Shown here: positions 15,868-24,969 of the stretch, piece by piece
Position numbering within the stretch: position 1 is the stretch's first letter
Layout: every line of letters begins with the position of its first letter
Translations under genes and position numbers: made by a program
NCBI GenBank assembly: GCA_017883205.1
Contig: JADGNZ010000051.1
Location: 1 to 44,334, forward strand
Direction: 5' to 3'
Source of the DNA: Thermoanaerobaculia bacterium
Lineage (GTDB): Bacteria > Acidobacteriota > Thermoanaerobaculia > Gp7-AA8
DNA: 44,334 bases
Notes under the pieces: generated by a model
Told to the model about the DNA's origin: nothing
The model's input: only the letters and a program-made list of their open reading frames with translations
The model's database searches: none

Positions 15868-16747
15868 TCTGTACCTGCTCGCGTATCCGCTCGACCTCGG
15901 TTTTCAATTCTACAACGAGCGTGCGCAGCGCCGCGGAGCGCGACTTCGAGCCCATCGTGTTCACTTCGCGCAGCATTTCCTGCGAGAGAAAATCGAGCTT
16001 CTTGCCGGCGGCGTCGGTGCCGCTCACGGCCTTCTCGGCCTGGTCGACATGATGTGCGAGGCGCGTCAGCTCTTCGGCCACGTCGCCCTTCTCGACCATG
16101 ATCACGACTTCCTGGGCGATGCGGTCCTGATTGATCTCGATGCCGGCCGCTTTTGCGATCTCCTGCACGCGCTGCTGGTACGAAGCGAGCAGCTCGCCGC
16201 GGATCTCATCGCGGTGCGAGGCCAGCCGATTCTGCAACTCACGGATCGTCTGGAGGCGCGTGGTGATGTCGGTGCGGAGCGACTCGCCTTCGTGATCGCG
16301 CATGCCAGCCATCTGCGCGAGTGCGGAGCGCACGATGGTGGCGAGTGCCTCGCGCTCGTCATCGGTGATCTCGGTGTCGATCGCTTCGACCTGCAGCAGA
16401 TCGGGAATGCGCAGAAGGTCACCGCCCGAAAACGTCGCTCCGAGGCCGAGCTCTTCGGCGATGGCGCGAAGCTGCGGCACGACGGTGTTGGCGATCTGCG
16501 TGTTGATGCGCACGTTGTAGTCGGGTTGGGCCGTGCGCTGCACGCGGATGGAGATATCGACCTTGCCGCGGGCGAAGGTGTCCGAGGCGATGGCTCGAAC
16601 CATGGCTTCGGCTTCCCATAGGTATTCGGGGATGCGCACGGATGTTTCGAGGAAGCGGTGATTGACGCTCTTGGCGGTCACCGCGACAAAGTAGCGCGAC
16701 GAAAGCGCGCCGGCAGCACGGCCGAAGCCGGTCATGGATGTGATCAT
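15857..16747 (-). CDS. YicC/YloC-family endoribonuclease
   Basis: 296 aa. Starts with the family signature MITSMTGFGRA, followed by SVNHRFLE and, at the C-terminus, the DUF1732 block (KLDFLSQEMLREVNTMGSK, then LVVELKTEVERIREQVQNVE). YicC proteins degrade some RNAs, including small RNAs, in Escherichia coli. Placement directly before gmk is common in Gram-negative genomes. Confidence 0.93.
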   Translation of the reverse strand: MITSMTGFGRAAGALSSRYFVAVTAKSVNHRFLETSVRIPEYLWEAEAMVRAIASDTFARGKVDISIRVQRTAQPDYNVRINTQIANTVVPQLRAIAEELGLGATFSGGDLLRIPDLLQVEAIDTEITDDEREALATIVRSALAQMAGMRDHEGESLRTDITTRLQTIRELQNRLASHRDEIRGELLASYQQRVQEIAKAAGIEINQDRIAQEVVIMVEKGDVAEELTRLAHHVDQAEKAVSGTDAAGKKLDFLSQEMLREVNTMGSKSRSAALRTLVVELKTEVERIREQVQNVE

Positions 16748-16765
16748 GATTCGAATGATGAAAGC

Positions 16766-16816
16766 GGAAGGATGAGGGATGCTTGACCGACAACGTTCAT
16801 CCCTCGTCCTTCATCC
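16766..16816. repeat. GGATGA-type inverted repeat
   Basis: GGAAGGATGAGGGATG (16766-16781) is matched in reverse by CATCCCTCGTCCTTC (16798 on). It lies between the acyltransferase end and yicC and forms a hairpin; the right arm includes the frameshift-corrected stop of the acyltransferase. Confidence 0.7.
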
Positions 16817-17439
16817 TTCACCCTTTTCTCCTTGCACTAGTTTCCCGGCCCTGTCAGCCAGCTTGTTCATCTCTTCTTCCACACGCCGCCGCCACTCTTC
16901 GACGTCGCCGTCGCGGGGAACGACAATCGGCGCGCCGTAGAGGAAGAGCGCTCGCGAGAATGGCAGCGGAACGACCATTGTGTCCCACGAGCGCAGAAGT
17001 TTTTTTTTTGCGCTGCGAATGCGACCGGCACGATCGGCAAGCCGGTTGCCTGTGCCGCGTGAATGACGCCTTCTTTAGCGATCAAAGGTGGTCCCTTCGG
17101 GCCATCGGGAGTGAAGACGATGTTCTTTCCGTCGTGCGCGGCGCGGATCACTGCCCGAAGCGCCGCCGTGCCGCCGCGCGTCGAGGAGCCGCGTGCCGAC
17201 TCGACGCCGTAGTGGTCGAAGACGCGGGCCATGTACTCGCCGTCTTTCGACTGCGAGATCATGACCACGATCGGCCGCCGGAATCGCGAGTGCAGCATCA
17301 GCAGCAGATGCGCGTGCCAGAAGGCAAGGATGTACTGCGGCTGCGCTTCGAGATTCGCGGCATCGATATGGCGCACACGCAACGTGGCGTGAAGTGCCCG
17401 GATGAAGAGCGAGCCGAGTATGGCGATCAATCGCATCAT
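16811..17439 (-). pseudogene. DUF374 lysophospholipid acyltransferase-like protein, frameshifted at an A10 run
   Basis: The N-terminal 145 or so residues are typical of DUF374 (LPLAT superfamily): FWHAHLLLMLHSRF, SQSKDGEYMARV, GSSTRGGTAALR, FTPDGPKGPPLIAKEG. The reading frame then changes at a run of ten T at 17000-17009 (A10 on the coding strand) and ends early at 16867. Adding one A restores KKLLRSWDTMVVPLPF and carries the frame to 16811, giving the expected C-terminus. This could be a sequencing error, a real null allele, or slippage-rescued expression. Likely role: acylating a lipid A-type or phospholipid intermediate, given the adjacent msbA-like and lpxB genes. Confidence 0.85.
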
Positions 17440-19352
17440 GACGCGAGCGACCCGACCGGACGCTCTTCCTCTGCAAACTGAAGATCATAGAGCTTGCGAT
17501 AGACGCCGCGCCGCGCGAGGAGGTCATCATGGCTTCCTGCCTCGACGATCTTCCCCTTGTCGAGGACGACGATCTTGTCGGCGCTACGGATGGTAGAGAG
17601 CCGGTGAGCGATGACGAGCGTCGTTCTCCCCTTCATCAAATGCTCGAGCGCGCCCTGCACGAGCCGCTCTGACTCGGTATCGAGCGAGGAGGTCGCTTCG
17701 TCGAGGATGAGGATCGGCGGATCTTTGAAGAGGGCGCGAGCGATGGCAAGACGCTGGCGCTGACCGCCGGAAAGGAGCACGCCCGACTCCCCGATCTCAG
17801 TGTCGTATCCCTGCGGCATCGCGGAAATGAAATCGTGCGCGTTCGCCGCCTTCGCAGCATCGATCACGCGCTCCGAGTCGACGTCTCCGCGGCCGTAGGC
17901 GATGTTGTTGCGCACCGTGTCGTTGAAGAGCACGACTTCCTGCGTCACCAGTCCCATCAAGCCGCGCAGAGAGGAGAGCTGCAGATCGCGGATGTCGTGA
18001 CCGTCAATGGTGATCCGACCGCCGTTGACGTCATAAAAGCGCGGCAAGAGATTCACGAATGTCGACTTGCCGGCGCCGCTTCCGCCAACGAGAGCCACGA
18101 TCTCGCCCGGCGCGACCGTGAGCTCGACTTCGCGCAGGACCGGCTCTTCCTCGTACTGGAAGGAGACATTCTCATAGCGGATGCCACTGCCCACGGCCGC
18201 GATCGTGGAAGCCTTCGGCCTGTCTTCGACTTCGTTGGGAATGTCAAGCATCCGGAACACGCGCTCGGCGGCCGAGAGAGCCGTGTTCACCGAGAGATTG
18301 ACCTTGTTCAGCTTCTTCATCGGCTGATACATCGCCGCCACCGCCGCCATATAGGCCATGAGCGCGCCGATGCTCAGCGTTCCGTTGCCGATGCGGCGCT
18401 GCGCGTACAGGAAGAGCGCCAACCCGCCGATGCCGGTGATGAAGTCCATGACCGGAGATGAGAGCGCCTGGATCTTCTGGGCCTTCAGGTTCGAAGAGAG
18501 ATGCCGCTTCGTGGCGTCGCGGAAACGGCCAATCTCGAAACGCTCCATGGTGAAGGCCTTGACGATTCGCACACCGCGGATGGTCTCCTCGAGCAGAGTG
18601 GCCATGTCCGCCATTCGTTCCTGCGAGCGGTGCGTCGTGCCTCGCAGGCGCTTGCCGAAGTGGACGACCGGAAAGACGAGAAGCGGCGCGGCGATGAACG
18701 TGATCAGCGCGAGCTCGGGATTCGACCAGAAGACGTAGACGAGCAGGAAGAAGAGCGTGAGCGACTCCTGGAAGAGATCGCCCATGCGCGTCGACACGGC
18801 GGCCTGAATGGCGTCGGCATCCGACACCACGCGGCTGACCATCTCGCCTGTCGATCGTTCCGAGAAGAATCGATGACTCTGGAAAATGAGCCGCTCGTAC
18901 AACTCGTTACGGAGGTCCCGCACCGTCGACAGCCCGACTTTCTGGAACGCGTATTCCGAAAAGAACGAGGCAAAGGTCCGCAGAATGATGACGATCAGCA
19001 TCGCCAGCAGCAGACGCCGGAACTGAATCTTGCGGCTGGCTCTGTCCCACCAGCCGTGAAACTGGTGATTCAGTTCGTCGGCGTGATTGATGATCCAACC
19101 GCGCTGGCCTTCCGGCTTCTCACGCAAGAGCACCGCGTCGATGATCCCGCTCTTCACCCTTTCTTCCTTTGACGGATGGGCTTCCACGTATGGCTTCGAG
19201 GATGGCGGCGTGAGTCCGATGTCGAAGATCGGCTGCACCAGCCCGATCATGGCCGTCTGCGTGACTGCGAAGATGATCATGGAGCCGAACGCAAGCGCCG
19301 CCCACGCCTTGTAGTGGCGAAGGTAGCGGTAGAGCCGGCGAAGAACGGTCAT
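17436..19352 (-). CDS. msbA: MsbA-like lipid A export ABC transporter (fused permease-ATPase)
   Basis: 638 aa. The N-terminal six-helix ABC exporter domain carries a long first extracytoplasmic loop (about residues 45-110). The C-terminal ATPase has Walker A GGSGAGKST, signature LLSGGQRQRLAIARALF, and Walker B ILILDEATSSLDTESE. It overlaps lpxB by 4 bp and the acyltransferase by 4 bp, so it is translationally coupled to lipid A genes, which supports flipping of lipid A core across the inner membrane. Family assignment is firm, substrate is inferred. Confidence 0.9.
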   Translation of the reverse strand: MTVLRRLYRYLRHYKAWAALAFGSMIIFAVTQTAMIGLVQPIFDIGLTPPSSKPYVEAHPSKEERVKSGIIDAVLLREKPEGQRGWIINHADELNHQFHGWWDRASRKIQFRRLLLAMLIVIILRTFASFFSEYAFQKVGLSTVRDLRNELYERLIFQSHRFFSERSTGEMVSRVVSDADAIQAAVSTRMGDLFQESLTLFFLLVYVFWSNPELALITFIAAPLLVFPVVHFGKRLRGTTHRSQERMADMATLLEETIRGVRIVKAFTMERFEIGRFRDATKRHLSSNLKAQKIQALSSPVMDFITGIGGLALFLYAQRRIGNGTLSIGALMAYMAAVAAMYQPMKKLNKVNLSVNTALSAAERVFRMLDIPNEVEDRPKASTIAAVGSGIRYENVSFQYEEEPVLREVELTVAPGEIVALVGGSGAGKSTFVNLLPRFYDVNGGRITIDGHDIRDLQLSSLRGLMGLVTQEVVLFNDTVRNNIAYGRGDVDSERVIDAAKAANAHDFISAMPQGYDTEIGESGVLLSGGQRQRLAIARALFKDPPILILDEATSSLDTESERLVQGALEHLMKGRTTLVIAHRLSTIRSADKIVVLDKGKIVEAGSHDDLLARRGVYRKLYDLQFAEEERPVGSLAS

Positions 19353-20455
19353 CGATGCACCGCGCTCATTATCGCTTCCGCGGCCCGGCGGCTGGCTCCA
19401 CCTGCTCCGAGCGTTGCGCGGACGGCTGCCAGTTCGGCGCGGACACGGGCGTGCTGGTCTCGTTGCGCTAACGCGCGCACTTCCGTCGCGATGCGATCAC
19501 CGTTCACGTCGTGCTGCAACAGTTCCGGGACGACCTTCTTCCCGGCCAGGATGTTGACGAGACTGAAATGCTGCAGGCTCACGAGGCGCCGGGCGAACCA
19601 GAGCGTCGCCCTTGACAGCCGGTACATGACGATGACCGGCGTGCCGATGACCGCACACTCGAGCGTGGCGGTCCCGGACGACGACAGCGCCACATCCGCC
19701 GCGGCCAGCTCTTCACCGCCGCTGTGCGGCACGATTCTCACGTAGACGTTGGCCACCTGCATGATCGCCAGCAGCTCCGGCGAGGAGATCGTCGTGGCCT
19801 GGATGACGAAGGCATCGATCTCGCGCTCGCGGCGGAGATTGGCAACCGCGTCGAGCATCGCAGGAAGCAGTTGCGAGACCTCGCCGCGCCGGCTGCCGGG
19901 AAGGAGCGCCAATCGCAGCGGTGCACCCGGCTCGTAATCGCCGCGCGCCACGCCCGCCAACTCATCGATCAGCGGATGCCCGGCGTAGACGACCGGCACA
20001 TCGTGCTCGCGGTAAAACTCCTCCTCGAACGGAAAGATGACGATCATCAAATCGACGATCTTTGCGATCTTCTTCACCCGCCCCTTCCGCCAGGCCCAGA
20101 CCTGCGGCGAGATGTAATAGATGACGCGGATGCCCATGGCCTTGCAGCGCTCCGCAACCCGCAGATTGAACTCAGGATAATCAACGAGGAGCACGGCGTC
20201 CGGCTTCTGCTGCGCGATCTCATCGATCGTATCGCGATAGATCCGGCGAAACATGCGCAGGTGGCGGAGCACGTTGAAGAGGCCGACGATGCCCATCTCC
20301 CGGGCGTGATGAATCAAGCGCACGCCCTCGGCGGCCAGCAGATCGCCGCCGATTCCGAACACCTCCAGTGCCGGATCGAGAACCTTCAGCTCCCGGACCA
20401 CTTCGGCGGCGTGAAGATCGCCGGAAGCCTCGCCGGCGATGACGGCAAGCTTCAT
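19349..20455 (-). CDS. lpxB: Lipid-A-disaccharide synthase (LpxB)
   Basis: 368 aa. Joins UDP-2,3-diacylglucosamine and lipid X into the lipid A disaccharide (GT19). Motifs: N-terminal AGEASGDLHAAEVV, MGIVGLFNVL, VDYPEFNLRVA, YYISPQVWAW with KGRVKKI, LLPGSRRGEV and SSSGTATLECAVIGTPVIVMY. Overlaps at both ends (4 bp with the small membrane gene, 4 bp with msbA). Confidence 0.96.
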   Translation of the reverse strand: MKLAVIAGEASGDLHAAEVVRELKVLDPALEVFGIGGDLLAAEGVRLIHHAREMGIVGLFNVLRHLRMFRRIYRDTIDEIAQQKPDAVLLVDYPEFNLRVAERCKAMGIRVIYYISPQVWAWRKGRVKKIAKIVDLMIVIFPFEEEFYREHDVPVVYAGHPLIDELAGVARGDYEPGAPLRLALLPGSRRGEVSQLLPAMLDAVANLRREREIDAFVIQATTISSPELLAIMQVANVYVRIVPHSGGEELAAADVALSSSGTATLECAVIGTPVIVMYRLSRATLWFARRLVSLQHFSLVNILAGKKVVPELLQHDVNGDRIATEVRALAQRDQHARVRAELAAVRATLGAGGASRRAAEAIMSAVHR

Positions 20456-20637
20456 CGCAGCGGGAACGGATACATCAGCCAGGCCAGCGCGATTCCGCCG
20501 AGAAACAGCGAGAAGAACACCAGCAGAAAGAAGCGAATCCGCTCGCGGCGCGTCTCCTTCCAGAGCAGCGCGAAGAAGATCCCCGTGCCCAGGGCGTAGA
20601 GGAACATCAGCACGATGTGATTGCGGAGAATGCTCAT
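20452..20637 (-). CDS. Small two-helix membrane protein (61 aa)
   Basis: From ATG 20637, whose ATGA overlaps the stop of the upstream gene; a longer frame to 20766 is a shadow. Two hydrophobic segments (about residues 7-25 and 36-56) are separated by KETRRERIR. I do not recognise a family. Its stop overlaps the lpxB start. Co-translation with lpxB suggests an envelope role, which is inference. Confidence 0.8.
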   Translation of the reverse strand: MSILRNHIVLMFLYALGTGIFFALLWKETRRERIRFFLLVFFSLFLGGIALAWLMYPFPLR

Positions 20638-21005
20638 TCTTTCCGACCCTGCGCGATGTCGAAGGCGTCGAGGATCAGGAGCAGATTCATCAGCCCTGCC
20701 GTAATCGTGAACGCTGTGCCGTGCTCGAACGTGATGGAGGTGACGTCGCCATGAACGCCCATCCACGCGGCGATCCAGTAGATCACTCCCGCGCCGAGCG
20801 AGCCGAGTGCGGCAAGGAACCGCAGCAGCGAGCCGCCGGTGTGGCCGAGCATGTAGAGATCGCCGTCGATGGAGATGCCGATGACGAACATCAACGCGAC
20901 GACGCAGAAGAAGGTGACGGCGCGGGCGTACTTGCCGAGGTAGAGATGTCCGGCGCCCGGAACGAGGTACGCCAGCAGCATCGCGAAAATTGTGCGGCCT
21001 TTCAT
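20634..21005 (-). CDS. Small polytopic membrane protein (DUF6677-like)
   Basis: 123 aa from ATG 21005. The N-terminal AYLVPGAGHLYLGKYARAV motif resembles the PG-x-GH-x-YLG start of TM2/DUF6677 membrane proteins. Three to four hydrophobic segments. It overlaps HIT upstream and the 61-aa gene downstream by 4 bp each. Function unknown. Confidence 0.75.
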   Translation of the reverse strand: MKGRTIFAMLLAYLVPGAGHLYLGKYARAVTFFCVVALMFVIGISIDGDLYMLGHTGGSLLRFLAALGSLGAGVIYWIAAWMGVHGDVTSITFEHGTAFTITAGLMNLLLILDAFDIAQGRKE

Positions 21006-21517
21006 TGGAGGGAGAGAGATTCCTTTCGGATTTGCTGGAAGTGCGGGAGAAGGCGTTCGTAGGTGACTTCGAGATCTTCGGGCACGAGCCGCGTGCGGGC
21101 GGTGACGGTCATGAAGTTCGAATCGCCTCCCCATCGCGGCACGATGTGCATGTGGTAGTGATCGGCCACTCCCGCCCCCGCGACCTGACCGAAGTTCATC
21201 CCGACGTTGAATCCCTCGGGATGGTACACGTCGGAGAGAATGCGCTGCGCCTCGGCGGTGAGGCGGATCAGTGCGCGCAGAGAGTCGTCGCGGCTATCGA
21301 ACAGAAGCGCATCGTGCGCTACCGGCGCAACCATCAGATGACCGTTGGTGTAGGGATAGCGGTTCAGCATGACCAGAGCTTCCGCGGTGCGGAAGAGCGT
21401 CTGGGTCTCACGAAGGCCCTCCGATCTGGCAGCGTTGCAGAAGATGCAACCAGGTGCGGTCTCGCTTTTCGGCGAGGTCAAGTAGGAGTACCTCCAGGGA
21501 GTGAACAGGATTTCCAT
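21002..21517 (-). CDS. HIT-family hydrolase or nucleotidyltransferase
   Basis: 171 aa. Catalytic triad motif HYHMHIVPRW matches the HxHxHxx HIT signature; NRYPYTNGHLMVAP is the conserved strand before it. A CIFC pair near residue 24 may bind zinc with later residues. HIT proteins act on nucleotide phosphates such as Ap4A or AMP-lysine; the exact substrate is not readable here. Start may be 21517 or slightly later. Confidence 0.9.
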   Translation of the reverse strand: MEILFTPWRYSYLTSPKSETAPGCIFCNAARSEGLRETQTLFRTAEALVMLNRYPYTNGHLMVAPVAHDALLFDSRDDSLRALIRLTAEAQRILSDVYHPEGFNVGMNFGQVAGAGVADHYHMHIVPRWGGDSNFMTVTARTRLVPEDLEVTYERLLPHFQQIRKESLSLQ

Positions 21518-21584
21518 GTGGGGGAGTTTGGATCGTGCATGACGGGGATCGAAAAGCGGACTCTCTTCCTGGCCGAGGATCCAA

Positions 21585-21645
21585 TATTGGATGTTTGATG
21601 CTGAATGCTCAGTGTCTCAGCATGCAACATTGAGCATTCGACATC
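21585..21645. repeat. Inverted repeat GATGCTGAATGCTC
   Basis: TGATGCTGAATGCTCA (about 21596-21611) is matched in reverse by TGAGCATTCGACATC (21631-21645). It lies in the HIT-HU gap. A CCAATATTGG palindrome sits at 21581-21590. Confidence 0.7.
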
Positions 21646-21649
21646 TTGT

Positions 21650-22051
21650 TTACGCACTACCACCGCTGTCCGGAGGAGCTGCGTTATCCGAGCCCGCGGC
21701 AACTTCCAACACCTGATTGATCAGCTCCTTCAGCTCTTTCCCCGGCTTGAAGTATGGGATCTTCTTCGAAGGTACTTCTACCTTCTCTCCGGTTTTGGGA
21801 TTGCGGCCGGTGCGCGACTTGCGGCTGCGCAGCCGGAAACTGCCGAAGCCGCGGAGCTCGATCTTTTGTCCGGAGCGGAGAGAATCGACGATCGAATCGA
21901 AGACGATGTTGACGATTGTCTCAGCCTGCTTCTTCGTGAGCTGGACGACGCGGGCCACCTCGTCGACGAGCTCCGCTTTGGTCATCACGCCCGCTTTGTC
22001 TTCGCTCTCTTGTTCGGGTTCCAGGTGATCCAAAGGTGCCTCCTCACTCAT
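21650..22051 (-). CDS. HU/IHF-family DNA-binding protein
   Basis: 133 aa from ATG 22051. Nucleoid protein that bends DNA. A roughly 22-residue acidic extension (SEEAPLDHLEPEQESED) precedes the standard fold, which starts MTKAELVDEVARVVQLT and carries the DNA-arm motif GRNPKTGEKVEVPSKK and FKPGKELKE. A further GTG start at 22063 overlaps the sppA stop. The tail after the fold (about 15 residues) is Gly/Ser/Pro-rich. The acidic N-terminal extension is unusual for HU. Confidence 0.92.
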   Translation of the reverse strand: MSEEAPLDHLEPEQESEDKAGVMTKAELVDEVARVVQLTKKQAETIVNIVFDSIVDSLRSGQKIELRGFGSFRLRSRKSRTGRNPKTGEKVEVPSKKIPYFKPGKELKELINQVLEVAAGSDNAAPPDSGGSA

Positions 22052-22056
22052 GACGG

Positions 22057-23025
22057 TCACCACTGATAGAGAAAACGCGGACGGCGGCTGAGAATCCTGC
22101 CGATGGCGGTCTCTGTATCGGAGTCGTCGCTGGTCAGCGCATCAAACAGGCCGCGCGTTCGTTTCTTCGGATAGATGGTGCCGGGACGTCCGTGAATGCC
22201 GCCCAGCTTGCCGGCGACATTGATGGCATCGTCGAGATTGCCCAACTCATCGACGAGCTTGAGCCCGAGGGCCTGCTCGCCGGTGAAGACGCGGCCGTCG
22301 GCGATCTTCCCAACTTCAGCCTCAGTCAGTTTCCCTTTGCGGCCTGCGGCCACGGCACGTACGAACTGCGAGTGGAGCTGCATGACGATGTCCTGAAAGT
22401 ACGCCCGCTGCGCGTCGGTCAGCTCCTGATACGGCGAACCGGCCGCCTTCATCGCGCCGCTGGTGATGGTCTCCGGCTTCAGCTTCGCCCAGGCCAGCAG
22501 ATCCTTCGTTTGCATCCACTGCAGAATGACGCCGATCGATCCCGTGATCGAGCCTGGATTGGCGACGATACGGTCACAGGCTGAGGCGATGTAGTAGCCG
22601 CCCGATGCCGCGACGCTGTCGAGCGAGGCGATGATCGGCTTGCCGCTGCGCGCGCGGACGTTCCGGATCTCCTCGTAGATCTCCTGCGACGGCGCAATGG
22701 CACCGCCCGGGCTGTTGATCCGCATGATGATCGCTTTGACGCTGGAGTTGCGTGCGTAGCGATGCAGCGCGTCGATCGCTTCGCGCGAGCCGAGGATTTC
22801 TCCATCGATCGGAATGATGGCCACCTTGTCGCCGAAGACATCGCCGCGCGATGTCGTGTCGTTGCCGGCGATCGACGCGATGACGACTCCCAGAATCAGG
22901 AAGCCGATGACGACGGCCAGACAGCCGCTGAACGCGCCGAAAAAGAAAATACCGGCGCGAGATCGGCGCGGCGGTGTGGCCACAATCGGCTCACCGGCGG
23001 ACGGTACGGGATCGAGTTCCGACAT
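22057..23025 (-). CDS. sppA: Signal peptide peptidase SppA (short, 36-kDa type)
   Basis: 322 aa. Membrane serine protease that degrades cleaved signal peptides. One N-terminal transmembrane segment (about 28-52), then the ClpP-like fold with RINSPGGAIAPSQEIY, the catalytic Ser in SVAASGGYYIASACD and the likely catalytic Lys in SGAMKAAGSPY. Four bases after rpsA, so co-transcribed. Confidence 0.93.
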   Translation of the reverse strand: MSELDPVPSAGEPIVATPPRRSRAGIFFFGAFSGCLAVVIGFLILGVVIASIAGNDTTSRGDVFGDKVAIIPIDGEILGSREAIDALHRYARNSSVKAIIMRINSPGGAIAPSQEIYEEIRNVRARSGKPIIASLDSVAASGGYYIASACDRIVANPGSITGSIGVILQWMQTKDLLAWAKLKPETITSGAMKAAGSPYQELTDAQRAYFQDIVMQLHSQFVRAVAAGRKGKLTEAEVGKIADGRVFTGEQALGLKLVDELGNLDDAINVAGKLGGIHGRPGTIYPKKRTRGLFDALTSDDSDTETAIGRILSRRPRFLYQW

Positions 23026-23028
23026 GGA

Positions 23029-24804
23029 TCAGCCTTGCGGCGTCGTCTCCGGAGTGGGAGTCTCTGTTTCGGATTCCGAATGCGTTTCTGGTTCGTGAAC
23101 GTGCGATTCCTCAGCCACACGCGCCACTTCGGCGTAGTGTGCCATTTCCTCTTTCGTGAGCGGCTCGACGTCGCGCGTCGAGAGTCCAAGCTTCTTATCG
23201 GTCCAGTCGATCTTGATCAATTTGGCGCGCACCGGCGAGCCCGGATGGTACGACTGGTCGAGCTTCGCTTTCGGATCGCGCGAAACCTCGGAGACGTGCG
23301 CAAGCCCTTCCACGCCTTCGGCCACGCGGATGAAAAGACCGAAGTCGGTGATCTTGGCGACCGTCCCGATCACTTCATCGCCGACGTTGTGGGTCTTGGC
23401 GAAGTTGTCCCATTCGTTCGGCAGGAACTCTTTGATCGAGAGCGACAGCCGCTGGTTCTCGGCGTCAACGCTGATCACGCGCGCCTGCACGGGGTCGCCC
23501 TTCTTCAGGACTTCGCTCGGATGCTTGAGCCGCCGGTTCCAGGTCATGTCGGAGATGTGGATCAGACCGTCGATTCCGTCCTCGACCTCCACGAACGCGC
23601 CAAAGTCGGTGAGGTTGCGGACCTTCCCGGAGATGACGGCGCCGATCGGATAACGCTCGGCAATCGTGTCCCAGGGATTCTGCTCGAGCGCCTTGAGCGA
23701 AAGCGAAATGCGGCGGTTCTGCACGTTGACGTCAGTGACGACGGCATCGACTTCGGCGCCCATCGTCAGCAGTTTCGACGGGTTGCGAACTTTCTTCGTC
23801 CACGACATCTCGGAGACGTGGATCAGACCTTCGACCCCTTCTTCCAACTCCACGAAGGCGCCGTAATCGGTCAGCGAAACAACGCGCCCATGAACCTTCG
23901 AGCCGAGTGGATAGCGCTGCACGACATCGGTCCACGGATCCTGCGTCTTCTGCTTGTAGCCGAGCGAGACACGTTCGGCGCTCGGATCGAACTTGAGGAC
24001 TACGACTTCGATCTCGTCGCCCACGTTGAAGTATTCAGACGGGTGATTGACGCGTCCCCACGAGACGTCCGTGATGTGGAGAAGACCGTCCACTCCGCCG
24101 AGGTCGACGAAGACGCCGTAGTCAGTGATGTTCTTCACCGCGCCGTGCGCATGCTGGCCTTCCTGCAGACGGCTGAAGGTGTCGGCCTTTGCTGCGGCCT
24201 GCTCGACTTCGACGATGGCACGCCGCGAGAGAACGATGTTGTTCCGTTTCTTGTCGAACGAGACGATCTTGAATTTGTACTCGTGGCCGCGAAGGGAATC
24301 GAGATTCTTGACCGGCTTGGTGTCGATCAGCGATCCGGGGAGAAACGCTTTGACGCCGCCGACGTCGACCGCAAGCCCGCCTTTGACGCGCTCGACGACA
24401 CGGCCGCTGATGGCCTCGTCGGCTTTGAATGCTGCTTCGATTCGGTCCCAGACGAGCATCCGTTCCGCCTTCTCGCGGGAGAGCAGGATGTAGCCGCTGT
24501 TATTTTCGAGGCGCTCGATGAAGACGTCGAGCTCATCGCCGGGCTTGACGGTGACCTGACCGTCGTAGCCGGTTACCTCGTGCGTTGGAAGTACGCCCTC
24601 GGACTTGTAACCGATGTCGACGACCACTTCGGCGCCGGACACCTTGAGAACCTTGCCGCGGATGATGTCGCCCTCTGCGAAATTCGACATTTTCCGGTCG
24701 TACATGTCGAGAAGCTCGTCCATGCCCATGCCTTCAAGGTCGTTCGTCTCCCCCCCTTTTCGGAGCGGTTGTTTACTGTTTTTAGAATCGTCACTCGACG
24801 GCAT
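23029..24804 (-). CDS. rpsA: 30S ribosomal protein S1
   Basis: 591 aa. Six S1 RNA-binding repeats; later ones show GAFVELEEGVEGLIHVSEMSW, DFGAFVEVEDGIDGLIH and GLFIRVAEGVEGLAHVSEVS. A GGAGGT sits 10 nt before ATG 24804. A charged C-terminal tail follows the last repeat. S1 binds mRNA and aids initiation. Confidence 0.97.
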   Translation of the reverse strand: MPSSDDSKNSKQPLRKGGETNDLEGMGMDELLDMYDRKMSNFAEGDIIRGKVLKVSGAEVVVDIGYKSEGVLPTHEVTGYDGQVTVKPGDELDVFIERLENNSGYILLSREKAERMLVWDRIEAAFKADEAISGRVVERVKGGLAVDVGGVKAFLPGSLIDTKPVKNLDSLRGHEYKFKIVSFDKKRNNIVLSRRAIVEVEQAAAKADTFSRLQEGQHAHGAVKNITDYGVFVDLGGVDGLLHITDVSWGRVNHPSEYFNVGDEIEVVVLKFDPSAERVSLGYKQKTQDPWTDVVQRYPLGSKVHGRVVSLTDYGAFVELEEGVEGLIHVSEMSWTKKVRNPSKLLTMGAEVDAVVTDVNVQNRRISLSLKALEQNPWDTIAERYPIGAVISGKVRNLTDFGAFVEVEDGIDGLIHISDMTWNRRLKHPSEVLKKGDPVQARVISVDAENQRLSLSIKEFLPNEWDNFAKTHNVGDEVIGTVAKITDFGLFIRVAEGVEGLAHVSEVSRDPKAKLDQSYHPGSPVRAKLIKIDWTDKKLGLSTRDVEPLTKEEMAHYAEVARVAEESHVHEPETHSESETETPTPETTPQG

Positions 24805-24969
24805 GAAACGGGATACCTCCTGGAATTTCCGGCGCGGCTGGCCGAAGGCGCATCGTGCGTAAATTGTTGATAGTAGTCGAAATGCGGAGTTTAGCGGCGC
24901 AGCTCTCGATCAGTCAAGGAATTACGGAAGGCGCAGAGATCACGAATGACAGACCTGCTCGCGCCAGCC

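Noticed and set aside
22762-24870. 702-codon plus-strand ORF across rpsA and sppA
   Set aside because: It is the antisense shadow of rpsA, whose six S1 repeats are unmistakable. The same applies to 29356-30555 over rpoN and 31541-33658 over the LptC-like gene.
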